Below, piece after piece: positions 11,936-23,400 of a DNA stretch of 64,000 nt (its first letter is position 1; each line of letters opens with the position of its first letter). The DNA is from Gnetum montanum (Eukaryota; Streptophyta; Gnetopsida; Gnetales; Gnetaceae): NCBI GenBank assembly GCA_015680685.1, contig MNCI01002315.1, positions 269,545 through 333,544 on the forward strand. The letters are read 5' to 3'. A program made the translations under genes and the position numbers. Below the pieces are notes generated by a model. That model was not told where the DNA came from. It saw nothing but the letters and a program-made list of their open reading frames with translations, and made no database searches.

Positions 11936-14900
11936 TATTAGGGATCCTTGGCCCTTGTTGGCAAATCTTTATGCCAAAAATGCTGCAAATCATTAGGGGT
12001 ATTTCTGAATCATTATAGAAATAACTCTCATCCAGGTCATTTGGTCTTGAGAATGCAGAGGACAGGAAGATAGATCTAACAACAAAATCAAGGCTTCAAC
12101 AATCTAAGATCTCAACAACAATATTGTCAAAGCATCAAAAGGTATTCAAGTCAAAGAAAAGAGAAAATAAAATGAATTGAGATAATTAGCCATTGTGGTT
12201 CATCACCCAACATAGCAAAGAAGGATCATCTTATCGCCTTGCCTAGATTTTTGAATTACCAAGCGCAATTTATTAGTATGTTGGATTATTATTGCTCACT
12301 ATCCTGTGGAGCAACGATCGTCTTCTTTTATTATGCTTATTTTCTGTTTTAGCCACACAAGTTCTTTGTTGTCTTCTACAGTAGCCACAGTCTATCTTTG
12401 CCATAGTCTTCTTTTGTTGCTGCCCTTTTTTTCCAGCCACACTCCATTGTGGTTGTGTTCTCCCTCTTCTTCTTCTTCTTTATCTTTTTTTTAATCTCTC
12501 TTCCACCCCTCTCTCTTTATACTAGTGGAATTCAAGATATAATAGTTTATTTCTTGAAATTGATTCTTTGTTGGAATATGTTCTCCTTTTTATTTTCTTT
12601 TTAAACCTTTTCCATACTAACAAGTCATGAGTTCAATTATTTCCATGATCATTGTTAAAAATTATTTAAAAACATATTCTAATAGGTTCAATTCCTAGAT
12701 TTGCAATTTTCAATATTTTAGAATTCTAATTTATCAGATCTCAGGTTCAATTCTTCTTGATCTGACATAACAGAAAATTAATAATTATAAAATATTCAAA
12801 CATAACATCCATCTCTGTTGCTTCTTTTTATCTTGACAACATATCATTTCTAATTTTACCAGGAATAAATATGCAGCTGTGTTTCATTTTACAACAACAT
12901 CCTTTCTTCTAAATCATGTCACAATGTACAAAGAAAGAGGTTTCAATGCAAAAACACAATAAGTTGAAAGTCTAGTATATAACAAAATAAGTTGATAGTT
13001 GAGGACATAAAATCAGGTAAAACATCTTATCTTTCAGGCCATCAGCAATGCAACATGTTCATTGCTTATTATTGTATTGTTTTATGATGCCTTGAAAGGT
13101 CATGTTATGACCTTTCTATTGCCATGAAAGGGTTTCTTATATTCCAATGACTCATGAAATTCTAAAAACTAATGCATCAAAAACATACACAACACTCCTC
13201 ATGCTTATTATTAAAAAAAAAAAAAACAACACAATAATGATATACATAATATATCTTATTCATAGGTTAGGTTCCTTCAACTTGATTCATAGGTCAAGGT
13301 CCTCAACAATGAGTATTTTTCATTTTCTTTTTAAATTATTTATATTGCAATATATGGTTCAGCCCTTAGAGGTACATCATAGAGTTTCTTTCTCTATTTC
13401 TCTTTTATTATCCTGATATTCTGGCTGAAATATATTAAAATAGATTTTCTTTTCCATATATATGTTTTTAAGCATTTCCAGCATGCATTTTAAGCATATT
13501 TCTCATACAACAAGCATTTAAGCTTTTAAACATGATATAGAAATAGAATATATAAAAAACAAGCCAACATTCAAAATTTATTGATGTTCCAATCAATCAC
13601 TTCTACCACAATCCAATGTCAATAGCAAAATAAACACACACACGAGCATCATAGCAAAACACATATGCACAAGGACTTACAATCATCAATGCCAAAACTC
13701 AAGGAGAAGTTGTTTGTTACAAGAGACATGTGAGATTGTGTATGGCCGTGTTGTTTGCTCAGTTTGAGGAATATAAGGGCATTCTCCATTGCCTTTAAGC
13801 GTATACAAACATACATTGTCTATCAAATTGGTCTGTGGTTGCAGGTGTCTTTCTCAGTTTGGGAGTTTTGTTTTTACGTTCTTGGTTATGGCGTTATGTA
13901 TGATGTTTCACTATGAATTCCATTGTGGTAAACCTTCTTGTACTTGTAACTATGAGTCTTATCTTATGGTTGTTTATCCTTATAGTGCAGTTACTATAAC
14001 TTGCATAGTCTTAATATGTTGTTTTTGTACCCAAACTTATTGTTTCTTCGACATAGTTTGTTCATCTGTATTATAACTGTGGTTTTAGAGTTATACTTTG
14101 TCTGCCGTTTTGCTTATTCTAATAGCCTTATTCTAAACCCTTATCAAATTAAGTTCATTTATTCTTGGGCATCTCAAATTCCAATGGTTAGAAACATTGT
14201 TGTGCATGCACATAGCGTATTTGAAGTGAACTTGCGTCAGACTTCTTTAGAGTTAGAAGAATGCAAATGGGAGTTGATAAAATCATGAAGATTGAGGCTT
14301 TGAATGATGAGCTTAACAAGCAGAGGAGAGGCTTTGTGGTAGAGAAATGCCAATTCCATGTTAATATAAATTTGCTTAAGGGATAGGGGGTAAGCCTTGA
14401 GCAACATTTGCGGCATTTTCAAGTTCTTTAACTATTTGTCATTGACATTCTGATGATGTCAGCTTAGCAAGCGGGCACCTAGAGATTTTCAAGGCCTGAA
14501 CCTTCACCTGTTGGGGTTTAATTGTGATTTTGTATAAGTGACATGTTCACAATATTTTTTTCGATACACAATTGTAAACTCCTTTGCATGACTCTGCTTT
14601 AATGTCATGTCCCAAGTTTTGTGTTTACAAACTTAGGGACTAGCTTTGAACTAAGTGTAGTTTTCATTGGGCTAGTTACCTTCTAGGATTCCAATGTAAT
14701 CCATAGTTGTTCAGGTTGAACTTTAAGAGACTCATGATTACTAAGTCCATTGTCCAATAAGATTTCAAAGCATCTAGTATGTTAACAAAAGTTCATTAAC
14801 TTTTAACGTAGTTACGTAAAAATATATTTTTTAACATAATGTTATAAGAGGATTCAATAAGCCAATAAAAATAACAAAAGCATGACTAAATAGAAACATT

Positions 14901-15893
14901 TGGCTTCTAACACTTGGAATATCAAAGTACAATGACTTTTCACCTTCCCAATTTTCTAAAAATCCAACTGCATAAAAACTATCAAAATACTAAATATGTT
15001 ATAAAACTTTATCAGAAAGTCTTCTTTCAATATTTAGAAATTGAGGTTAAAAAGAATCAATTTCCTATTTGGTTTGAACTTTTCGTGAGTGATTGTTATA
15101 TTCTTAGCATTTAAAAAGGCAAAGTTTGACTTATCTCTTGCTTGTTTCACCTTATTCCATTCATCATTTTCATAAAGATTTTTTTTGAATAAAATTTTCA
15201 TTCGAACAAATTTTTTCTTCTTTCAAATTACTTATATTATAACACATCTTTGTCTTTTAATTTAATTTAATTTTTTGGTTGTATGGAAGTTCTTCACTAT
15301 GACATGTCTTAGGTACTTGTCTTTATTGTTTGGGAATATGCCTTCCCTGTTAAAAGAATTTGAAAATTCTTCTTAAGAAATTATTTGTCATTTTTTAACG
15401 TTGGAGACTCTCAAGATTTAATGGGTTTCCCTTTCTTTTTCTTCTCCTTTAATCATTTATGATATTAATTGTTCAACGGCTTCCTTGCATATGTGCTTAC
15501 AGAGTTAAGCTTGGTTTCTATTAAAACAAATTTGTTTCGCACATCAGTTATTTTTGGGACATCATTATTTTGCTTGTTAGAAATGATAACAGGATTATGT
15601 GAACCACAAACAAGATCTTTTTGGTAGTGAATACGATTGTACAAAACAAGAACCAAAACCTCAAGGCAGTTTTGCAAGGAGTTAATAATATATTGGTATT
15701 GCAAGTGTTAGAATGCCTTGGTATTTGATGTACCAGAATACCGGTGAAGCAATTGAACTGTACTAGAGAGGCATGATTCTTCATAACACAAAAAATTTTA
15801 ATAAATAAGTGTATATTAACAAATTATAATTATAACGATCCAAGACATTTGATAAACCCTAGTTATTATAATTGTGAATATTACATCATATAG

Positions 15894-16139
15894 TTATCCA
15901 CCGTTGTACATGGTTTGGCTCATAAATGAACCAATGTTGAGATTGATATTTCCTAACATTACCATCCTTAATTCATGTCCTTTCGCATGAACTTGACCAA
16001 TTATACATGCAAGTGACTGCATTTTAGCTATGTGTTCATCTACAACTTTCTGCTCCACCTTTTCTTGGTCTCTAGCCTTTGAAATGCCTAGGATGGCAAA
16101 CAAGCATCTAGCTTTGAGTAAGCTGTTTTTGCTTAGCAA
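15894..16139 (-). pseudogene. possible Copia gag fragment
   Basis: An 81-residue open frame contains VVDEHIAKMQSLACIIGQV and ELRMVMLGNINL, which resemble the UBN2-type Copia gag pattern (EHIxKMxSLxxxL ... VMxLLxxLP). No other Copia domain or LTR is visible beside it. Confidence 0.3.
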
Positions 16140-17228
16140 TTATTTCATCCTGCTTTGCATGTGGTGGCTGTGTTATGGATGTAATGGTCATCTCCAACTC
16201 TTAAATTATATTTTTATGTCAACTTTTCTTTGCTGTTGGAGCCATGACAAAATTTTTGGTCTTTGATGGTAATTGTCATAATTTTTGATCAACATCTTTT
16301 AGGCTGCCACTATTTCTGAGATCTATCAAGTGAGATCCTTTCTTCTGCTATTGTTGCTAGCTTTAGTTTTGTCAGTTGATACCCTTGTTGCCACTGTTGC
16401 TACAAATTAGATCTGCTTCTCAGATCTGTTGATTGGAAGCCTAGCTGTTGTTACTGCCACGTAACCTTTGCTGTTATTTTTGCCACTCAGATCTATTAAT
16501 TGAAATATTTGCTGCTCCTGCTGTGCCATTGGCGTTAATGTTGCTCCCCAGAGTCCATGTCGCTATTTAATCCAAAACCATCACATGTATTTAATGAAGT
16601 CATATTGAAGGCAAACTACTTGAATAGTATCAGGCCTTGTTGCAGGGAAAATTACTTAATAGCTGCTATTCTTCAATATTTGTGGTGCATCATTAGCAGA
16701 GTATGAATGCGATCTCATGATTTGTGAGTGGAAACAAGTAGATGAAACAAAATTGCTCATGAGTATTGCTAATGTCTGCTGTGTAATTGAAACAACATTG
16801 AAGATAAACACCACATTTTTCTAAAATGTCTTGCATACGAACACATTAGACATAAGTGGCACATTATAGTTAACAATACGGTAGATTTTTTCCAAATCTT
16901 ACCTAGAAAATTTGCTAATTTTGTAAAGATGTTTTCAAAACTCATAGCATTTATAGTTAGTGTTCAATAGATCTAGAGTGTACTGACATAATAGAATTTC
17001 AGTTTCAGTTTTATTAAGGTCCTGGTCTACTTAGAAAAGTATTAAACTCATATCCTCTTTGAAATGCATGTTAATTTTTAAAATTATTTTGCTGTAATTT
17101 TTTATCTGTAAATATTCAATATAATTATGGTAAAAATGTTATGGCTTATTTATCATGTTTTTGTAAAATTAATACATTTTTATGACTAAAAAGGGAAACG
17201 TGTGATACATTGATTTGATTCCTTTCAG

Positions 17229-17329
17229 TTGCAAAGTCTACGGAATTTAATTTCTGGGGTTTTCTCTTTGTGATGCTTGCTGCCATAATGGCTGGACTTA
17301 GGTGGAATCTTACACAGATTCTACTGCAG
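17229..17329 (+). pseudogene. translocator exon 5 of 7 visible
   Basis: Acceptor CCTTTCAG, donor GTACAA. It encodes VAKSTEFNFWGFLF then VMLAAIMAGLRWNLTQILLQ, a strongly conserved family block. Joined to exon 6 it reads CAG-GAT-TGA, an immediate stop. The family has four to five more residues here (KE-x-FG). The genomic continuation codes V-Q-E-V-F before GTTAAT, but splicing there also makes a TGA. Either way the frame is broken. Confidence 0.8.
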
Positions 17330-17808
17330 GTACAAGAAGTATTTTGTTAATCTATCATTTTTTTTGGGTAACTAGAAAGTATGTTTCTTAAATCACACTG
17401 TGAAACAATCAGTGTTTTGTTTCATATCTTGTTTCTTGCTATAATGTAAGAAGATGCTGGAATTAGTTTGTTTAATGAACTTTACCCTTTTTTTTTTCCC
17501 ATTTTGGTTTATCATTTCAAAGAAAGCTTAAACTGCATGTATCGTTTTTTTTCTTTATAAAGTTTTGTATAAAGATTGCTAACTAAATTTTCTTGTCTTA
17601 ATGCATTACTGGACATCTACTGCTGTCTGCATAAAAAGAATGAAAAATTTGATCAGTGGATGGATTCTTGTCTTTTTTGTATTTGCTTTTGAACATTTCA
17701 TTCATTGGCAAAATTGTTAGTATGAAATATGAGTCTGATTTCATGCATTTAGTTATTACTGGCTTGTTGCAACTTTTAAATAATGTAATTGTAAAAATAA
17801 TTCTGCAG

Positions 17809-17993
17809 GATTGACAAATCCTTTTGCAACAATGAGTTATCTTACACCTGTTATGGCGTTGATAACTGCGGTATTTTCTTTAATGACAGAACCTTGGTCT
17901 AGTCTCTCTAAGACACGCTACTTTGATGATTCTCAACATGTTATTGAGAGTTGCATGCTAATGCTTATTGGAGGGTCATTAGCATTTTTTATG
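17809..17993 (+). pseudogene. translocator exon 6 of 7 visible
   Basis: Acceptor TTCTGCAG, donor GTATTT. It encodes LTNPFATMSYLTPVMALI, TAVFSLMTEPWSSL and HVIESCMLMLIGGSLAFFM in one open frame, matching the family's LKNPF...PVMA...PW...GG-LAF-MV segment. It ends on a codon boundary. Confidence 0.8.
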
Positions 17994-18165
17994 GTATTTT
18001 GTTACAAGCCAATAACGACCTTGAATTTCTTTCAATCAGAATACGTTATTTCCTGGTTCATGGCTTGATGAGTGAAGATTCAAAAATGAAATCTAAAATC
18101 TCACTTGAAATGTTGTTTCTTACAATTACTGATTATTGAGGGAGGTTTTATTGTTGCTATTTCAG

Positions 18166-18252
18166 GTACTATGTGAGTATCTACTCATATCAGCCACAAG
18201 TGCGGTGACATTTACAGTGGCAGGAATAGTTAAGGAAGTTGTTACAATAGTT
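18166..18252 (+). pseudogene. translocator exon 7 with retrotransposon on its donor
   Basis: Acceptor ATTTCAG. The 29 codons encode VLCEYLLISATSAV then TFTVAGIVKEVVTIV, the substrate-site helix of the family. The ancestral donor was GTAAGT. Element A1 inserted after GTAA, so the exon now meets GTAATG while the original GTAAGT sits 8 kb away at 26252. Confidence 0.85.
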
Positions 18253-18256
18253 GTAA
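18252..18256 (+). repeat. left TSD of A1 (TGTAA)
   Basis: Identical to 26251-26255. It overlaps the last exon base and the first four bases of the splice donor. Confidence 0.9.
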
Positions 18257-18851
18257 TGTGAGAGATGTCCCAGAGTGGTGGTTCTCTTGGGCTCTCCCCA
18301 TGGTTCGAGGTCCATGGAACACTTTGAGGCATCCTCGGGTGACTCAAGTGTTACAAAACCGACCCCAACTTGGTGGTACCAAGCTAGCAACAAGACACCC
18401 TCCTGTTGCAACTCTCTTCTAAGTCCTCTTCATTCCCCCTCTCCGTGGAGAACTACATGGCCTTGATTCTACAGTGGTCGTAGATATGTAGGTAGCCAAG
18501 ACTGGATAGTTTTGGTGCGGTGCCAGGCCACACCTTGTATCAGATTGTGAGGGATCTGGGGGTGAGGCACCTTCCCTTGTAGGTGCATCGTTTCCCCTCC
18601 CACCAATGTTGTCTACAAGGTTGTGTGTGTGTGGTTGTTTGCATGGTCCTCGTGTTGGAGTTGCTTACCCTTCGTGAGGTGCATTCCCATATATGGTAAG
18701 AAGTTGTGATTTTGCTTGCACTCACTCTTGAGTTGCTTGCTTGTTTGAGGTGTTGATGAATCATGGTTTTTAGGTGCTATGTATACTAGGCCTCGTATAC
18801 TCAGCCCGCTGCGTATACTAGGTCTCGTATACGTAGCCTTGTTTGTGCTAG

Positions 18852-18861
18852 CCTATAAATA
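18852..18861 (+). promoter_or_regulatory. TATA box of B3 5' LTR
   Basis: CCTATAAATAAGC is preserved in the LTR copies of the family (also near 19588 and, inverted, near 49928 and 54650). The U3 upstream of it carries several GTATAC palindromes. Confidence 0.6.
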
Positions 18862-19474
18862 AGCACGCACCCACCGTGCTTAGATATCTTTTGGGTCAAT
18901 TGTAGCTAGACTCTTGTAGTTTGTTTTCGTAGGAGTTAGATTATTTTCCCAGTGCATGCCCGCAGTGTGATGCTTGTAATTGTACGGAACCTTTATTCGA
19001 GTGTGACGTACTTGGACACGCACATGATCGGAAATAAAGATCGAGATTACTTTATCATTGCAGCATTCACTTAGTTTTAATTGCTTAATTATTATTGTTA
19101 ATTGTTATTGTTATTTATTGTTTTCTTAGTTAATATTTCTTTATCATCATTTACTATTCTTGTTGTTAAATGCGGAATGAGTACGACTTGATCATGAGCA
19201 TTTAACTGGGACTACTTCAATGGTATCAATCTCAGAAGCCTGATGCATAGGACAAAGGAAAGGCACCCATGGAGGACCCACCACTACCAGGAACCCCATG
19301 AGGTCCAAAGTTTTGTAATTCTGTGTCTGTGTCCAAATTTTATTTAATCCTCCACTACGGCATGAGTAAATTCCTAGTTAGTCAATAATCCCATACCTAT
19401 CCACTGTGTATTCAATTAAGCTTGTTTCTCACTTTTTTTGACTTGAGGACGAGTTGTTATTTAGTTGTGGGGTA

Positions 19475-20339
19475 TGATGAATCATGGTTTTCAGGTGCTG
19501 TGTATACGTGCCCCTGTATACTAGGCCCTGTATACTCATCCCACTGCATATACTAGGCCCTGTATACGCAACCTTGTTTGTGCTAGCCTATAAATAAGCG
19601 CGCACCCACTGCGCTTAGGTATCTTTTGGGTCAATTGTAGCTAGACTCTTGCAGTTTGTTTTCGTAGGAGTTAGATTATTTTCTCAGTGCATGCTTGCTT
19701 TGTGATGCTTGTAATTGTACGAAACCTTTATTCGAGTGTGATGTACTTGGACGTGCACATGATTAGAAATAAAGATCGAAATTACTTCATCATTGCAGCA
19801 TCCACTTAGTTTTAATTGCTTAATTATTATTGTTAATTGTTATTGTTATTTATTGTTTTCTTAGTTAATATTTCTTTATCATCATTTACTATTCCTGTTG
19901 TTAAATGCAGAATGAGTAGGATTTGATCACGAGCATTAACTGGGACTACTTGGTAACCTAGTAGCGTACCTCGGTGCTACGCTTGGTAATCCCAGTAGTA
20001 GTCGTGCACGAGGTCCAAGATGTGTACGGATGATTAAGGAACGGATGCTCATCGCACTTAGGTTAGCTTAGACTTCATTTCCTATTACTCATTAGTTTAA
20101 TCAATATTATTTTCCATTGTCTCTAGGAGTAGCAGTAGTTTAGGATCACATCATACGCCTCACTCTGGGCTAAACCATACGTGACAAAGCAAATACTAGT
20201 CCAGGTGGGAAGACAGCGAATTGCGATTAATGTGTAACTATCTAGATACCACAACTAGCCTATCCACAGAGTTCGACTGGATTGTGCGTGAACGCTCGTA
20301 TTCGTATGGTTGGGTGTAGGGGTACCTAGTCGCTCATCA
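19475..20339 (+). repeat. B3 3' LTR (865 bp)
   Basis: A complete family-B LTR with U3 GTATAC repeats, TATA box, AATAAAGATC polyadenylation-type signal near 19769 and terminal CTCATCA. Confidence 0.85.
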
Positions 20340-20424
20340 GGTGTATTCCCCAGGTGTTCCGCCCCAGATTCATCGGATCTTAGTGACTTCCTTGGGGTGC
20401 TGGACAACGTTGGGGCAACGTTGT

Positions 20425-23400
20425 AGCTTTTTTGAAATTGTGTTGTGATATGGTTGTGCTCTTTGTTTGTGTTACTCCATTGAGCTTGTTCGGTTAATGG
20501 TCCCTTCAGATTGATACCTAGGTGATCTAGAATCATATCCTTATGTATTCTGGAAGAGTTGCCTAATGGTAATGTTCTACGCTCTTCATGAGGGGATAGA
20601 TGTTAAATTGTGAGCAACTAATCTATGTTGCTCTTCTTGAGGATGTAAACGATTGCGTTGTGGTGATGTCCTTCACTTGTTTACTTGTGGTTGGACTAGT
20701 TGTGATTGTATGTGATATGGTCGAGAGGAGTTCTATTGGCAACTCCAGAATTTTGTTGCTCAAGGATCTCTCATCTCAGGTCTTCAGTGATTCATCTAGG
20801 ATGAAATGGATCGAGTCTTTGCTTCGGTTTCCACCCAGATGACATGTTTCGAGATGGCATTTGTTGAATTGTGCAGGATAGGATATCCTTGCATTTCCAC
20901 TCACCCACCCTAGATACAGTGAGTATGGGAAAATACAAATTGGGACAAGATGGTTCCTAGGTACCTCAGGATGGAGGTTCTTCGTACATGTGCTCTTGGT
21001 GAGCCTTGTTTTGGGTGGATTAAGACCGTTGTCGGTAGACTTCATATGCTCATGTTTGCGATTGTATGTTTGTCTATTTGTGTATGCATGTTTTCTTGGT
21101 TGTGCTTTCAAATTCTGCATGCGTGTTATCTTCGTTGTGTCTATCGTTTGTAACGCAAGGCTTGGTGTTCTATGCGGTATGATGACTTATTGTTGGGAAC
21201 GTTGAGGATGCATATTGAGGTCGTTTGTGCCATCCCAAAGCCAAATGTTTGTTGTCTTGTTTGACAACTTCTTGTGCATGAGGCATGATTGCCCTTGTTG
21301 TTGATCTTTGTGAGTTGTGCTCCCTTATTTGAACTGGTTGTGTTGCCCTTGGATTTGTGGCATCACTCTTTTGATTGGTGACATTTCTTGGTCACCTTGA
21401 TTCGAAGACTACTAGTGTGGGTCATCCTATTGTTGGTCATTGTTGAGACCATACCTCTTTTGATGAGAGTCTTCTTGTGGACGCATCCTCCATGATGTTA
21501 ATCATCGTTGCGAGAATTGGTTTTATGCAAACTTATTGTTGGAGAGACCTTGGTCTTCCACCTTATTTTTGGGTTGATATGACGAGATTTTGATCTTGGT
21601 TGAAACTACTGTTAGTTGCTGGCAATGATTGTTGTGTATGAATCTTGGAATTTTGAGAGTGTGCTATCTCTCTCCTGGTGTGCCTCATGATGAAATCGTT
21701 TGTTCGAGTGGGGATCTAATTCATCCATCAATGTTTTGCATGATTGATCTCTATGCATGTTGTTGAGGTCATGATTTTTATGATGTGCAAGAGTGATATT
21801 ACTCTGTTATATGATCATGCTTGATGGTTGTGTATGATGCTGATGTGTTGATTATGTTCCTGCTAACTTCTATGTTTCTGAGCTTTTGTCTTAGTGTTTG
21901 TAGGCAGCATAGGTGCAAAGATGTAGCTGGTGGTGACCTTAGTTGATTCTATGAGCACTATGTCTATGGGGAAGATATGTGCTCTTGAGACCTTCATGAA
22001 TTGATTATTTGGTCTCAGAATCCCAACATTGGGTTACGAATTTATCAAAAGCTTGGCTGTGATGGATCAATAGGTACATTATGATTTGTTTGCCTCTTTG
22101 TGCTAGGTGAGCACTAACAAGAGAAAGGTGATCTAGCCTAGACCCTACAGATATTGGGCTAGCAGATGGCACAAAATGGTATCCTTGGCCATGCTGGATA
22201 CTAATGGCCCAGGAGTGGCCAATGCATTAAGGTTCCACTATGGTAGGGTGGTGGATACTCAGTTGGCGTGTTTCATTAATTCGATTGTTGCATTCGTGTC
22301 TTGAATCGTTCTTGTTTGATGGGTTCAGTGCGATGGTCGATCATGTACGTTTTAAGACAGTGGTGCAGTGATAGATGATCATTTATGCTTCATGATAAAG
22401 ATAGGTTTTTTTCAAAAAAGCATGGTTCTTTCATGGTATGCTCTTGGTGGCCTAAATCCTTCAGCCTAGGATGGGCTTGGTTAGTTTGTCCTATAGCCTT
22501 TTAGGCATGGGTAGCATTCCCAAATACCATGTATGTTCCCTATATAAATGCATTCCTATCCTCGGGTGTGTGAAATGTATCCTTGTGATATTCTCAATTC
22601 GATTGTATGCACTCAAAAGTGCTGGATGTATTGCCTATGTGACTCAGTTGTCTCTGGTTGTAGGCCTATGCCACACCCTGTGACAAGGCCAAGCTTGATG
22701 TATGGTGTTTTCCTAGCGCTTGTCTTGAAATGCCCTTGCTATATGTTGTAAATGGCCCTTGTGCCTTGATGTATAATTTTGCTGAAAACCTCGTGGGAAA
22801 CTCTTTAGTTGGATACAGTGTTGTAATGAACGGACTAGGGCATGTCTTTGTCCATTGTGCTCTTAAACTGGTGCCATGTGTTCTTGATGATGTTGGCATG
22901 CCTGGATGGTGTGTGCTTGTTGAACGTCCTTGAGACAGGACAAATCTTGGGAACACTTTCTCTTGTGTTCCTGGATTGGCAAAGATCTTGTCCACAGATA
23001 ATCAAGGGTGACCAAAATTCAAATCTATGTGATGTCTAGCGGTGGATTTGAGTTGAGTTTTGGGTATTGGCACCTATACTCGCTCTTCTATGTTGGATGC
23101 GATCATGGAGCAGTTGTGCAAACGTTGGGATGGTGGTCCATCCTTGAATGAATGACATTACAGATACAGAAATTGTGATTTCTCTTGGTGGCCTTGCTTG
23201 GTGGGCTTGGATGTGCTCAAAACACTTGAGCCTATGCTCTCATGATTGGGGGCTTCTAATGATTTATGCATTTTGGTGGGCTCTCGTGACTGATTGCTTT
23301 TGGTGCTTTTGGAGGGCTATGATGCGCTCTCATGGCTTGGGACTTATTGGTGCTTTCATGGTCTATGGTGTGATTCCATGATAGGGGACTCATTGTGCCT

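Larger units (their letters stand above)
8358..17228 (+). other. 8.9-kb intron with repeat debris
   Basis: It separates exons 4 and 5. It holds a SINE-like tRNA-derived segment (11766-11935) and a possible Copia gag scrap on the - strand (15894-16139). The rest is AT-rich sequence with pyrimidine runs (around 9355-9390 and 12467-12500) and no gene that I recognise. Confidence 0.6.
4492..18252 (+). pseudogene. plant triose-phosphate/nucleotide-sugar translocator-family gene (At1g06470-like), decayed
   Basis: Seven exon-like blocks in order and mostly in consistent phase encode the central and C-terminal part of a drug/metabolite-superfamily sugar-phosphate translocator, closest in my recollection to Arabidopsis At1g06470 (SLC35C2-like group). 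Members are multi-pass Golgi or plastid-type membrane exchangers; the substrate of this group is not settled. Diagnostic strings include GKFPAPLLM, DIDLSNASLVFITITF, RWNLTQILLQ and SATSAVTFTVAGIVKE. The N-terminal exon or exons and the last exon (normally a short YFHD...T segment and final helix) were not found. Lesions: exon 3 has AA and CT in place of its splice AG and GT, exons 5 and 6 join into a stop, and a retrotransposon sits on the last visible donor. I read it as a pseudogene. Annotation from an active paralogue would test this. Confidence 0.8.
18754..20339 (+). mobile_element. B3: nested deletion derivative of family B
   Basis: It starts TGATGAATCATGG, ends CTAGTCGCTCATCA, and has a perfect GGTGT TSD (18749-18753 and 20340-20344). 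It is a truncated 5' LTR (18754 to about 19215), about 260 bp of 3' internal sequence (homologous to the inverted 50060-50310 of B2, ending in a GTTGTGGGGTA polypurine tract) and a full 3' LTR (19475-20339). The junction lies at CTACTT/CTTCAATGG. The whole gag region is lost. Confidence 0.88.
18257..20424 (+). repeat. A1 5' LTR, interrupted by B3
   Basis: LTR sequence runs 18257-18753 and resumes at 20345. It stops at GTTGT (20424). Compared with A2, about 15 bp are missing here, namely the last LTR bases and the start of the TGGTATCGG primer site. Confidence 0.85.

Noticed and set aside
10565-13681. Possible LTR element starting TGTAACACCC and ending ACTTACA
   Set aside because: No direct repeat, primer site or TSD supports it.
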